Under the pieces are notes generated by a model. It was not told where the DNA came from. It did not search any database and was given only the letters and a program-made list of their open reading frames with translations. The translations under genes and the position numbers were made by a program. Below are positions 17,891-26,508 of a stretch of 64,000 nt of DNA, one piece after another. Each line of letters opens with the position of its first letter. Position 1 is the first letter of the stretch. Where the stretch lies: assembly GCA_035573715.1 (NCBI GenBank), contig DATLZZ010000019.1, positions 34,138-98,137 on the forward strand, given 5' to 3'. Source of the DNA: JACPRL01 sp035573715. Its GTDB lineage: Bacteria > Acidobacteriota > Terriglobia > Acidiferrales > 2-02-FULL-67-57.

Positions 17891-18582
17891 GTCGCTCGAC
17901 CCTGTGGTTCCGGCGCGCGGGCATCGCCGCGCTGCTGCTTGTAGTGGCGCTCGGCGTCGGCGGCTGCCGGCGCAAGAAAGCCACCGGCGCGGCGAAGCCG
18001 CCCTCCACGGCGCCGCCGGCGGTTTCCGGCCTCTACGTCGAGGAAGGCTTGGCTTCCTGGTATGGCCACCCCTATCATGGGCGGCCCACCGCCAACGGTG
18101 AAATTTACGACATGAACAAGATGACGGCAGCGCACCGCACGTTGCCGTTTAACACCTGGGTCAAGGTCACCAACCTCGAAAACCAGAAGGAAACGCGGCT
18201 GCGGATCAACGACCGCGGGCCGTTCATCGAGGGCCGCATCATTGACTTGTCGCGCGCCGGCGCCGAGGCGATTGCTATGATTGGCCCGGGAACGGCGGTA
18301 GTGCGCGTCGAAGTGGTGGAAACGCCGGCCGGCGCCTCCATCGAAGCTCGCTACGGCGTGCAGGTGGGCGCGTTCAAAGTGGTAGCCAACGCCAACCGCC
18401 TGCGCGAGGAGCTGTCCAAGAGCTACCGCGAGGTCAACGTCGTCACGTACGACGCTCCCGACGGGCTCTACTACCGCGTGCGCGTCGGTCGTCTGGCCAC
18501 GATCGAGGAAGCGCAGAAGCTCGCCTCGCAGCTCAAGCGCGAGCCCGACATCACCGCCACCTTCGTGGTACGCCTCGACTGA
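17887..18582 (+). CDS. rlpA: RlpA-like septal ring lipoprotein with SPOR domain
   Basis: 231 residues. Signal peptide with a lipobox-like LGVGGC (Cys about residue 26), then the double-psi beta-barrel: GLASWYGHPYHGRPTANGE, LPFNTWVKVTN, RINDRGPF and IDLSRAGAEAI. A SPOR domain follows (YGVQVGAF to about residue 229) for binding denuded peptidoglycan at the septum. Known RlpA proteins act as lytic transglycosylases or septal structural lipoproteins. The GTG start overlaps the preceding stop. A HIT-family gene follows 11 bases later. Confidence 0.9.
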   Translation: MSRSTLWFRRAGIAALLLVVALGVGGCRRKKATGAAKPPSTAPPAVSGLYVEEGLASWYGHPYHGRPTANGEIYDMNKMTAAHRTLPFNTWVKVTNLENQKETRLRINDRGPFIEGRIIDLSRAGAEAIAMIGPGTAVVRVEVVETPAGASIEARYGVQVGAFKVVANANRLREELSKSYREVNVVTYDAPDGLYYRVRVGRLATIEEAQKLASQLKREPDITATFVVRLD

Positions 18583-18593
18583 AGACGGTTCGC

Positions 18594-18941
18594 ATGAGCA
18601 AGGACTGCTTGTTCTGCCGCATCCTGGCCAAAGAGCTTCCTTCCAAGATTGTCTACGAGGACGAGCAGGCGGTCGCGTTTGAAGACATCAACCCACAGGC
18701 GCCGACGCACATCCTCGTAGTACCGCGCAAGCACCTCGCCACGCTGAACGAGGCCACAGCGGAGGACGAAGGGTTGCTCGGCCACCTGCTGGCGGTGGCG
18801 GCGAAGGTTGCGCGCCAGCGCGGCATCGCCGACAGCGGCTATCGCACGGTGCTCAACAACGGCCGCGGCGCCGGCCAGTCGGTCTTTCATCTGCACCTCC
18901 ACCTGCTCGGCGGCCGCGGGATGCGCTGGCCGCCGGGCTAG
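18594..18941 (+). CDS. HIT-family nucleotide hydrolase (HINT-like)
   Basis: 115 residues. CLFCRI near the N-terminus supplies the two cysteines of the Hint zinc site, THILVVPRKH is the conserved strand, and FHLHLHLLGGRGM is the histidine triad. HINT proteins hydrolyse purine nucleoside phosphoramidates and AMP-lysine adducts. Length and motif order are normal. It sits 11 bases after rlpA and probably shares its transcript. Confidence 0.94.
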   Translation: MSKDCLFCRILAKELPSKIVYEDEQAVAFEDINPQAPTHILVVPRKHLATLNEATAEDEGLLGHLLAVAAKVARQRGIADSGYRTVLNNGRGAGQSVFHLHLHLLGGRGMRWPPG

Positions 18942-19032
18942 CGAGGGTCGCGAGGACGCTGTAGCGATCGCAGGGAAACCCAAGAAGAGATTCCCCACGT
19001 CCCTTCTGCGGACGTGCCGCGTGCGATACATA

Positions 19033-19060
19033 TTTCGGCGCGGCTGAAGCCGTGCCGAAA
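19033..19060. repeat. imperfect palindrome between HIT and M1 peptidase genes
   Basis: TTTCGGCGCGGCT pairs with AGCCGTGCCGAAA around a GA loop: 13 pairs with one mismatch, followed by AAA. Its core CGGCTGAAGCCG resembles the GGGCTNAAGCCC cores at 55.8 and 60-64 kb. It lies between convergent genes and could serve as a bidirectional terminator. The rest of 18942-19095 holds nothing else I can name. Confidence 0.6.
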
Positions 19061-19095
19061 AAACGGCGGCCCTCCAAGGGGCTTTACCCGTGGGG

Positions 19096-21513
19096 TCATT
19101 CTTTGACGGCGAGGACGGTGGCGTAGGGATCGAGGAGAACTTCGTCGGGCTTAGCCTTCACCGGAAAGCGGAACTCCACTTTTTTGCCGGTCACAACCAC
19201 GGTTCCGAGGCGCTCGAGCTGCTGGCCGAAGCGCGCGAAGAGCGGCAGCGGCATGGTGAAGACTTCAGAGACTTCCGACTGCGCAATCGAGCCTTCGACC
19301 TGCCAGCCGCGCCGCGCGTCGCGCCGCGCGCGCCAGCTCAAGTGATACCGCGGGATGCCGGTGTTGTAGACCCACTGCTGGAAAAACCAGTCGAGCTTGC
19401 CGGTGCCTTCGACGTCGGCCTGCGGCGGCAGCGCCGCTTCCAGCCGCCGGACGAACTCGTCGGTGGTAAGCGGCGCCTGGGTCGGTTGCGCCAGCCCGCG
19501 CAACACAGAGAAGAAACCGTTGTCGGAGCCGGTCTTCGAGTCGCGGAAGAGTTCCCGCAGCATGTGCAGCACCCACGGGCCTTTGGTGTAGACGAGCGTG
19601 GCGTAACCATCCGGGCTGCGGGAGCTGTTGAGCCGCATGCCCAGCGCCAGCGGTCCGGTAGCGTCGATGGGGGAGCCGTCGGCGTCCATCGAAAGCAGGT
19701 CATCGCGATAGCGGCTGAGCCAGAGTTGCCGCACCGCCTGGCCGCCCGGCTGCTGCTCGAGGTAGAGCAGCGACGAGTACGCCGCCAGGCTCTCCGCCAG
19801 CCATTGGTCGCGGTAGCGAGGCAACTGCACCCAGTTACCCCACCACTGGTGCGCGACTTCGTGTGCCGGCACGAGGTCGAGGAAGTGTTCCTGGCGCCGC
19901 TGGTTCAGTCCCAGACGCGCCAGGTCTTCGCGCGCCAGGAAGCTGAGCGTCGAAACGTAGAGCAGCCCGGGATAGCCTTGCCCGAACTGTCCGGGAATTT
20001 GGGTCACTTTCAACTCGCCGTACGGAAACGGCCCGAAGAGCGACGAGTAAAAGTCGAGGGCGCGCCCGACGTCGTCCGCCACGCGTTCGGCTTGCACCGA
20101 GGGCGGCTGCGGCAACGGCGGCAGCGGCGGTTCATCGGCCGGAGTGCCGCGGCGCCGCGGGGCCATCGCGGCCGGCGGCCGAAGGGCTCGCGCCAGCAGG
20201 GGCGGCTCGAGCTGCCGGTTGGCGTAGACGCGAATCGGGATGCCTTGATGGGTCGCGGTGCGCGCTTCGTAGTCGCCGATGTTGAAGCCCGCCACCGGTA
20301 GCAGTGTCTCGCTCACCCAGACTGACTCCTTCCACTCGCCTTCGGCGCGGCTCGCGCGCGGCAGCCCGGTCGCTGCCAGCTCCAGGGTGGCCGGAAATCG
20401 GAAGCGCAACTCGTAGCGCGCCGGCACGTAGCTGCCCAGGCGTGGATACCAGTTCTCCCGCGCGCCAACAAAGTAGACGCCGTTGCCCAGCGCCGCAATC
20501 ACGCGGCCCTGGTAGCGGAACCGCAGCCGCCGCGGCGCGTCGGCCGAACCTTCGGACAGCACGACCAACACCAGGTCGGTGCCACGGTTGTGCACTTCTT
20601 CTTCGGTGTAGGCCGTGTTCTGGAAGAACTCGACCGGCCGCCACTTGCTGCCTGCTTGTTCGCTCACCTCCTGTACCAGCAAGCGCCGCGAGAGCTCGAA
20701 CAGCAGCACCCGCGAGTCGGCGAACGGCTCCAGCTCAACCTCACATACTCCTTCCAATTCCGTCGAGGGAAGGATGGTGGTCTCGATTTGATAGGAGCGG
20801 GCTCGGGTAGTGGGCGGCGCCTCCGGTCTTTCCCGCGGCGAGAAGGACGTCCAGACGTCGTAATACGACAGCCCCTCGACGATGCGCAGCTGGCCCACGA
20901 GCAGTTGCTCCGGCCGGCGCTCGTCCACCACTAAATCAAACGGGCCAAGCCGTTCGCCCATCACGCCGGCGTAGAAGTAGCGCCCGCCCGAGGACGTGGT
21001 GTCCAGCACCAGGCGCAGCGAGTGGTTGGCGTTGAGCGCCGGCAGGCGCTCCGCCCAGCGCTCGAGCAGCCCCGGCGCGTGTTGCGGCTCGCCCGCGCCC
21101 GCGAGCAACTGGCGCCTCAGCTCGGCGTAGGTGTCGTCGCTGAAGCGGAAGTAGGCGGCGTCGAAGGTTTCGGTGAGAATCGGCGAACCGGTGAACTTCG
21201 CCATCTGTTGCCGCTCCGGCAAGTCAGGCGGCAGCACCAACACCTCGCCCGTGCCTTCGAACACCGCACCCGTAACCCGCCCCGCCACCGGTTCGAAAAA
21301 CACCAGCGTGCCGTGGTGCAGCGTCAGCCGGATAGCGTCGTGGCGCAGCCGCACCTCGGCTACCTTGTAGCTGTTGGACGGATCGAGTGCCACCCGCTGC
21401 AGCTTCTCCAGCAGTTCCTTCCTGTCTTCTTGCGCATGGCTCGCTTGCACGAAGAACGAGGCGCCCACCAGCGCCGCCGGCAACACCCATCGGAGATGTC
21501 GCACACTCCCCAT
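19096..21513 (-). CDS. secreted M1-family metallopeptidase
   Basis: 805 residues. Signal peptide of about 27 residues ending ASHA. The zinc site HEVAHQWWGNW is at about residue 550, with the third ligand Glu in WLAESLAAYSS. An N-terminal ~400-residue beta-rich region precedes it, and a helical C-terminal region of ~180 residues follows. The GAMEN exopeptidase motif that normally lies upstream of HExxH is absent; the corresponding place reads FGQGYPGLLYV. A proline-rich loop (about 450-480) interrupts the catalytic half. It is convergent with the HIT gene. The substrate is probably extracytoplasmic peptides, but aminopeptidase activity is not assured. Confidence 0.88.
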   Translation of the reverse strand: MGSVRHLRWVLPAALVGASFFVQASHAQEDRKELLEKLQRVALDPSNSYKVAEVRLRHDAIRLTLHHGTLVFFEPVAGRVTGAVFEGTGEVLVLPPDLPERQQMAKFTGSPILTETFDAAYFRFSDDTYAELRRQLLAGAGEPQHAPGLLERWAERLPALNANHSLRLVLDTTSSGGRYFYAGVMGERLGPFDLVVDERRPEQLLVGQLRIVEGLSYYDVWTSFSPRERPEAPPTTRARSYQIETTILPSTELEGVCEVELEPFADSRVLLFELSRRLLVQEVSEQAGSKWRPVEFFQNTAYTEEEVHNRGTDLVLVVLSEGSADAPRRLRFRYQGRVIAALGNGVYFVGARENWYPRLGSYVPARYELRFRFPATLELAATGLPRASRAEGEWKESVWVSETLLPVAGFNIGDYEARTATHQGIPIRVYANRQLEPPLLARALRPPAAMAPRRRGTPADEPPLPPLPQPPSVQAERVADDVGRALDFYSSLFGPFPYGELKVTQIPGQFGQGYPGLLYVSTLSFLAREDLARLGLNQRRQEHFLDLVPAHEVAHQWWGNWVQLPRYRDQWLAESLAAYSSLLYLEQQPGGQAVRQLWLSRYRDDLLSMDADGSPIDATGPLALGMRLNSSRSPDGYATLVYTKGPWVLHMLRELFRDSKTGSDNGFFSVLRGLAQPTQAPLTTDEFVRRLEAALPPQADVEGTGKLDWFFQQWVYNTGIPRYHLSWRARRDARRGWQVEGSIAQSEVSEVFTMPLPLFARFGQQLERLGTVVVTGKKVEFRFPVKAKPDEVLLDPYATVLAVKE

Positions 21514-21581
21514 AGTTCGACTCTAGTCCACCGGAGCTCACGCCGCAAGCTGCTCTTGAGATTGATTGATTGCCGCTAGGG

Positions 21582-22730
21582 CTACAGCGTCAGCAGCAGG
21601 CCTGCCAGCAAAGCGGCGCGCTCCGGCATGCGCCGCGCGACCACGAATTCAGCCGGCGAGTGCAAGCCCAGCCCGACGCCGCCCAGCCCGTCGAGCGTCG
21701 GCACGCCCAGCCCAGCGGTGAAGTTGCCATCCGAGCCGCCGCCGGTCGCCGACTCGTCCAGCTTTACCCCGAGCTCATCGGCCAATCGTTGTGCGTGACG
21801 AAAGAGACGAACGACGGGCGGGGTGCGCTCCAGCGGCGGCCTATTGACGCCGCCGCGCACAATCAGACGGGCGCGCTTGTCGTTCGGCTTGAGCTGTCGC
21901 ATCTGCCGCTCGATCCACCTGCCGTCTGTCATGCGCGCAATCCGCACATCCACCAGCGCGCGCGCGTGTTCGGCCACTACGTTGGTGCGCGTGCCGCCTT
22001 CGACCACGTCCACGTTGAGCGTCAGCCCGCGCGCCGGTCGTGCCAGCTTTGCAACCCTCAGAATCTGCGCCGCCAGCTCGTGAATCGCATTTACGCCTTT
22101 CTCCGGCTCGACGCCTGCGTGAGCGGCGCGGCCTTCGACAATCACCTCGAACTCGCCCACGCCTTTGCGCGCGGTTTTCAGCGCGCCATGCAAGCCCGTC
22201 GCCGGCTCCAGCACCAGCACCGCGCGGCTGCGCCGTGCCTCGCGCTCAATCAGGGCGCGGCTGGCGGCGCTGCCGACTTCTTCGTCGCTGGTAAAGAGAA
22301 AAACGAGCTTGGCCCGCGGCACAAGCTTCAGCGCCTTCAAGGCATCCACCGCAAACAGCGCCTGCACCAGCCCGCTCTTCATGTCCACTGTGCCCGGCCC
22401 GTGGGCGCGCCCACGGCGCACCGTAAACGGCATCCGCTTCAGCGTGCCTAGCTCGTACACCGTGTCCATGTGCCCGAGCACGAGCAGTTGTCCATCTGGC
22501 CGCCCGGTGCTAAGGAAGAGTTCCGCGCGGAGGATAGGCCCGCGTCCGCGGGTCGGGAGCAGTTGCACGGTCGCGCCGCCACTTCGCCACCTGCCTGCTA
22601 GAAACTCCGCCAGCTTGGCGACCGCTGCCGGCTGCGTGCTGGGCGACTCCAGCGACACCACCTCGCTCAGCAGCTTCACCATTTCCGCTTGCCGCGGCCG
22701 GAGATACTTGTATAGGGCGCGCACGCTCAT
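21582..22730 (-). CDS. M20-family metallopeptidase (carboxypeptidase G2-like)
   Basis: About 382 residues. LGHMDTV (zinc His and catalytic Asp), GTVDMKSG (bridging Asp), SDEEVGS (catalytic Glu pair), and HSPAEFV (C-terminal His) give the complete M20 di-zinc site. The central dimerisation insert contains GRAAHAGVEPEKG. No signal peptide is evident, so it is probably cytosolic. I chose the ATG at 22730 because AGGATGG precedes it; an ATG four codons upstream (22742) is also open. Divergent from the YceI gene. Likely substrates are acylated amino acids or glutamyl conjugates. Confidence 0.88.
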   Translation of the reverse strand: MSVRALYKYLRPRQAEMVKLLSEVVSLESPSTQPAAVAKLAEFLAGRWRSGGATVQLLPTRGRGPILRAELFLSTGRPDGQLLVLGHMDTVYELGTLKRMPFTVRRGRAHGPGTVDMKSGLVQALFAVDALKALKLVPRAKLVFLFTSDEEVGSAASRALIEREARRSRAVLVLEPATGLHGALKTARKGVGEFEVIVEGRAAHAGVEPEKGVNAIHELAAQILRVAKLARPARGLTLNVDVVEGGTRTNVVAEHARALVDVRIARMTDGRWIERQMRQLKPNDKRARLIVRGGVNRPPLERTPPVVRLFRHAQRLADELGVKLDESATGGGSDGNFTAGLGVPTLDGLGGVGLGLHSPAEFVVARRMPERAALLAGLLLTL

Positions 22731-22812
22731 CCAAGCGGCCATCCTATTCAACGGTTCGTTTGCGCGCAAGCAATAGTCGGGCTACGATAACTGCTTTCAG
22801 CAGGAGGGCACA

Positions 22813-23367
22813 ATGTCGACTTGGACCTTCGAACCCGGACACTCCGCCGCCGAGTTCCGTTGCAAACACATGATGGTTACCTGGGTGCGCGGCCACTTCA
22901 AGAACGTGCGCGGCACAATGCGCTTCGACCCCGGCGATCCCGCCGCCGCCACAGTCGAAGCCAGCTTCGAGGCCGCCTCCATCTGGACGGGCGAGCCCGA
23001 CCGCGACGCCCACCTGCGCAGCGCCGACTTCCTCGACGCCGCCAATCACGCCACCATCACCTTCAAGAGCACTTCAGTTACGTCCTGCGGTCCGAACGAA
23101 TACAGAGTGGCCGGCAACCTGACCCTGCGCGGCGTCACCCGGCCGGTGCTCCTCGACGTCACCTATCTCGGCCAGTGGCAAACGCCGTTCTGGGTTGGCA
23201 ACGAAGACAAAGGGCCCGTTACCCGCGCCGGCTTTGTCGCCGAGACCCGCATCAACCGCCACGACTTCGGCGTGAGCTGGAACGGCGCGCTCGACCACGG
23301 CGGCATTGTCGTTGGCGACGAAGTCTTCATCACTCTCGACATCGAAGCCCTTCAGGACAAGCTATAA
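22813..23367 (+). CDS. YceI-like lipocalin-fold protein
   Basis: 184 residues without a signal peptide. Family pattern: STWTFEPGHSAAEF at the N-terminus, MVTWVRGHFKNVRGTM, then HLRSADFLDAANHATITFKS and GNLTLRGVTRPVLLDV, ending with GAISWN-like VSWNGALDHGG. YceI proteins bind isoprenoid lipids in a beta-barrel; many are periplasmic, but this copy looks cytosolic. The Shine-Dalgarno CAGGAGGGCACA precedes the ATG. A TATAAT box straddles its stop codon and may drive fabZ. Confidence 0.88.
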   Translation: MSTWTFEPGHSAAEFRCKHMMVTWVRGHFKNVRGTMRFDPGDPAAATVEASFEAASIWTGEPDRDAHLRSADFLDAANHATITFKSTSVTSCGPNEYRVAGNLTLRGVTRPVLLDVTYLGQWQTPFWVGNEDKGPVTRAGFVAETRINRHDFGVSWNGALDHGGIVVGDEVFITLDIEALQDKL

Positions 23368-23368
23368 T
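23363..23368 (+). promoter_or_regulatory. putative -10 box of the fabZ-lpxA operon
   Basis: Perfect TATAAT overlapping the TAA stop of the YceI gene, 45 bases upstream of the fabZ GTG. No strong -35 at the ideal spacing, so confidence is moderate. Confidence 0.4.
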
Positions 23369-23413
23369 CGTTGAACGGCGCGGCTCCCAAAGCGCCGCCA
23401 AGGAGCGTGCCCT

Positions 23414-23890
23414 GTGAAAATGGACGCGGCGGAAATCCGCCGGGTGTTACCCCACCGCGAGCCCATTCTCCTGGTGGACGAAGTGCTGGAGATGGAGCCG
23501 ATGCGGCGCATCGTCGCCCTCAAGCGCGTGCGCGCCGAGGAGCCCTACTTCGCCGGCCACTTTCCTGGCGCGCCGGTGATGCCTGGCGTGCTCATCATCG
23601 AAGCGATGGCCCAGGCGGGCGCGCTGCTGCTCTTTCGCGAGGTGCCCGACCGCGAATCCAAGCTGGTCTTTTTCGCCGGCATCGACCAGGCGCGCTTCCG
23701 CGCTCCGGTGTTTCCCGGCGACAATCTGCGGCTCGAGGTCGAAGTCATCTCCTGGCGCAACACCCGCAGCAAGATGGGCGGCAAAGCTTACGTCGGCGAC
23801 AAGCTGGTGGCTGAAGCCGAGCTGCTTGCCACCCTGGTTGACCGCGAGCGCGCCGCCGGCAGAATGAGGGAGACTCCGGCAACGTCGTGA
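23414..23890 (+). CDS. fabZ: 3-hydroxyacyl-ACP dehydratase FabZ
   Basis: 158 residues, hot-dog fold: IRRVLPHREPILLVDEV at the N-terminus, YFAGHFPGAPVMPGVLIIEAMAQAGALL with the catalytic His and Glu, and RFRAPVFPGDNLRLEVEV. It dehydrates 3-hydroxyacyl-ACP in fatty acid elongation and so competes with lipid A synthesis for 3-hydroxyacyl-ACP. The GTG start has AAGGAGC nine bases upstream. The stop overlaps the lpxA GTG. Confidence 0.95.
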   Translation: MKMDAAEIRRVLPHREPILLVDEVLEMEPMRRIVALKRVRAEEPYFAGHFPGAPVMPGVLIIEAMAQAGALLLFREVPDRESKLVFFAGIDQARFRAPVFPGDNLRLEVEVISWRNTRSKMGGKAYVGDKLVAEAELLATLVDRERAAGRMRETPATS

Positions 23891-24663
23891 GCATTCACCC
23901 CACCGCTATAGTCGACCCGCAGGCGCGCCTGGCGCCGAGCGTGCGCGTCGGGCCCTACGCAGTGGTTGGCGCTGAAGTCGAAATCGGCGAGGACACCGAA
24001 GTCGGCGCTCACGCTGTCATCGAAGGCCCCATTCGCATCGGGCGCCGCAACCGCATTTTTCCCCACGCCGCCGTGGGCCTCATCCCGCAGGACTTGAAAT
24101 TCAAGGGCGAGCGCAGCGAGGTCATCATCGGCGATGACAATCGCGTCCGCGAGTTCGTCACCATCCACCGCGGCACCGAGGGCGGCGGCGCGGTTACGCG
24201 CCTCGGCAGCCACAACCTCATCATGGCCTACTCGCACATCGCCCACGACTGCCAGATTGGCGACCACTGCATCCTCGGCAACGCTGCCACGCTCGCCGGC
24301 CACGTCGTCATTGAAGACTGGGCCATCGTCGGCGCCCACAGCGGCGTGCACCAGTTCTGCCGCATCGGCCGCCACGCCTTCATCGGCGGCTACACGGTGA
24401 TTACCCAGGATGTGCTGCCGTTCTCTTCCACGGTGCAGGAGCGCGACACGCGCGTCTATGGCATCAACCTGGTCGGCCTGCGGCGGCGCGGGTTCGACCG
24501 CGAGCGGCTCGAGCGCCTCCAGCGGGCCTTCCGGCTGTTGACTCAGGCTAACCTCAATACCTCGCAAGCGCTCGAGCAGATCCGCGCCTCGCTCAACCAG
24601 AACGAAGATATCGAAGCGCTGGTGCGCTTCGTCGAAACCTCGGAGCGCGGGATAATCAAATGA
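23887..24663 (+). CDS. lpxA: acyl-ACP:UDP-N-acetylglucosamine O-acyltransferase
   Basis: First committed step of lipid A synthesis. 258 residues, left-handed beta-helix of hexapeptide repeats, then a helical C-terminus. The catalytic His lies in SHIAHDCQIGDHCILGN (about residue 120), followed by AGHVVIEDWAIVGAHSGVHQF. The GTG overlaps fabZ by four bases and the stop overlaps lpxI by four. The next-but-one gene is a Gfo/Idh dehydrogenase, raising the possibility that the acyl acceptor is a modified UDP-sugar. Confidence 0.95.
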   Translation: MSIHPTAIVDPQARLAPSVRVGPYAVVGAEVEIGEDTEVGAHAVIEGPIRIGRRNRIFPHAAVGLIPQDLKFKGERSEVIIGDDNRVREFVTIHRGTEGGGAVTRLGSHNLIMAYSHIAHDCQIGDHCILGNAATLAGHVVIEDWAIVGAHSGVHQFCRIGRHAFIGGYTVITQDVLPFSSTVQERDTRVYGINLVGLRRRGFDRERLERLQRAFRLLTQANLNTSQALEQIRASLNQNEDIEALVRFVETSERGIIK

Positions 24664-25487
24664 CCGGCGCCGGCCGCTATGCCCTTATTGCCGGCAACGG
24701 GCAATTTCCCTTGCTCGTCTTGCGGGAGGCGCAAAAGCAGGGCGTCAACATGGTCGTCCTCGCCCTGCGCGAGGAAACCTGGCCGGACATCGAGCAGCTC
24801 GGCGTCCCCGTTCATTGGGTGAGCCTCGGCGAACTGCAGAAAGCCCTCGGCATCCTGAAAAGCGAATCGGTGAGCAAGGTGGTGATGGCCGGGCAGGTGA
24901 AACACAAACAAATCTTCAGCAACATCCCGCCCGACGGCTTCATGGGTCAGCTTCTCGCCGGCCTGCCGCAGAAGAACACCGACGCGCTCATCGGCGCCAT
25001 CGCCGAGGCGCTGGGTTTTGTCGGCATCGAAGTCGTGGACTCCACGCTCTTCCTCAAGCACCTGCTGCCTGAGCCGGGTCGGCTTTCGGCCCGCGCGCCG
25101 GACGCCGAAGAATCGGCCGACATCGCCTACGGCCGCCGCATCGCTCGCACTCTCGCCGGCCTCGACCTCGGCCAGACCGTCGTCGTCTGCCAGCGCGCCT
25201 GTGTCGCTATCGAAGCCATGGAAGGTACCGATGCGGTCATCGAGCGCGCCGCCTCGCTGGCCAACGGCAGCCGGCTCGTGGTCGTCAAAGTATCGAAGCC
25301 GGGACAGGACATGCGCTTCGATGTGCCGGTGGTGGGCCTGCCCACGCTGGAAGTGATGAAACGCTCCAACGCCACCGCGCTGGCACTCGACGCCGGCCGC
25401 ACGCTGGTGTTCGACGCCGAGGAGTTCCGCCGCCGCGCCGACGACTACGGCCTCGCCGTCGTGGCTCTGGCGCCGGACAAGGACTAG
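24660..25487 (+). CDS. lpxI: UDP-2,3-diacylglucosamine pyrophosphatase, LpxI type
   Basis: 275 residues. LpxI replaces LpxH in many bacteria and cleaves UDP-2,3-diacylglucosamine to lipid X and UMP. Family features are ALIAGNGQFPLLV at the N-terminus, MAGQVKHKQIF, and the C-terminal catalytic block KVSKPGQDMRFDVPVVGLPT followed by NATALALDAGRTLVFD. It is translationally coupled to lpxA (ATGA overlap). lpxB, lpxC and lpxD are not in the window. Confidence 0.93.
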   Translation: MTGAGRYALIAGNGQFPLLVLREAQKQGVNMVVLALREETWPDIEQLGVPVHWVSLGELQKALGILKSESVSKVVMAGQVKHKQIFSNIPPDGFMGQLLAGLPQKNTDALIGAIAEALGFVGIEVVDSTLFLKHLLPEPGRLSARAPDAEESADIAYGRRIARTLAGLDLGQTVVVCQRACVAIEAMEGTDAVIERAASLANGSRLVVVKVSKPGQDMRFDVPVVGLPTLEVMKRSNATALALDAGRTLVFDAEEFRRRADDYGLAVVALAPDKD

Positions 25488-25489
25488 CA

Positions 25490-26494
25490 ATGGCGGACAG
25501 AATCAAAGTCGGCGTGGTCGGCGTGGGCGACTTCGGCCGCCACCACGTGCGGCTCTATCGCGAGCTGGACGGCGCCGAGTTGGTCGGCGTCTGCGACGCC
25601 GACACCGCGCGGGCTCGAACCATCGCGCAGGAATTCAGCACACACACTTTTGATTCACTCTCCGCCCTGGCCGAATCGGCGCAAGCCGTCAGCGTGGCGG
25701 TGCCGACCCAACACCACGCCGGCGTGGCCGGGGAACTTCTGCAGCGCGGCTGCGATGTACTGGTGGAGAAGCCCATCGCCGCCTCGCTCGCCGAAGCCGA
25801 TGAGCTGGTGCGCACCGCTGAAGCCGGCGGGCGCATCTTACAGGTGGGCCACACCGAGCGCTTCAATCCAGCCGTGGTCGCGGCGGCGGGAGTCGTGACG
25901 CAGCCGCTGTTTTTCGAGGTGCACCGGCTGGGCGTGTTCAGCGGACGCAGCCTCGATGTGGATGTAATTTTCGATCTGATGATTCACGACCTCGACATCC
26001 TGCTGAGCTTCGTGCCCCAGCGCGTCGAACAGGTGCACGCCGTCGGCATCCCCATCCTCAGTTCCAAGGTGGATATCGCCAGCGTGCGGCTGGAGTTCGC
26101 CAACGGCTGCGTCGCCAACCTCACCGCCAGCCGCGTCTCCACCGAGAAAGTGCGCAAATTGCGCTTTTTCCAGCCGCACACCTATGTCTCGATTGATTTC
26201 ACCCGCCAGGACGTGCTGATGATCTCGCTCGACCCGGCCAAAGCCACCGGCGCGGCGTCGCCGCTTGGTCTGCCGGCGGGTTTGAGCATCTGCAAGCTTG
26301 AGACCAAGCCGGAAGAGCCGCTGCGCGCGGAGCTGCGCTCCTTCCTGGAGGCTGTGCGGACGCGCCGGCCGGGCCCCGCCGACGGCCGCGACGGACGCCG
26401 CGCGCTGGCGCTAGCCGAGCAGGTCGCCGAGGCCATCGCCGCGCACGCGCACAAACTTCCGCCGAGTGTGGTGCCGGCGCCGGCAACAAAGTAG
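25490..26494 (+). CDS. Gfo/Idh/MocA-family NAD(P)-dependent oxidoreductase
   Basis: 334 residues. GVVGVGDFGRHHVRLYREL is the Rossmann loop; DVLVEKPIAASLAEADELV holds the family Glu-Lys-Pro; VGHTERFNPAV and DLMIHDLDILLSF carry the catalytic His/Asp region. It starts two bases after lpxI. In some bacteria a Gfo/Idh enzyme (GnnA) beside lpxA oxidises UDP-GlcNAc at C3, with an aminotransferase GnnB, to make GlcN3N lipid A. No aminotransferase is present here, so that function is only a possibility. Confidence 0.88.
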   Translation: MADRIKVGVVGVGDFGRHHVRLYRELDGAELVGVCDADTARARTIAQEFSTHTFDSLSALAESAQAVSVAVPTQHHAGVAGELLQRGCDVLVEKPIAASLAEADELVRTAEAGGRILQVGHTERFNPAVVAAAGVVTQPLFFEVHRLGVFSGRSLDVDVIFDLMIHDLDILLSFVPQRVEQVHAVGIPILSSKVDIASVRLEFANGCVANLTASRVSTEKVRKLRFFQPHTYVSIDFTRQDVLMISLDPAKATGAASPLGLPAGLSICKLETKPEEPLRAELRSFLEAVRTRRPGPADGRDGRRALALAEQVAEAIAAHAHKLPPSVVPAPATK

Positions 26495-26508
26495 GATTGA
26501 AGGAAGAG

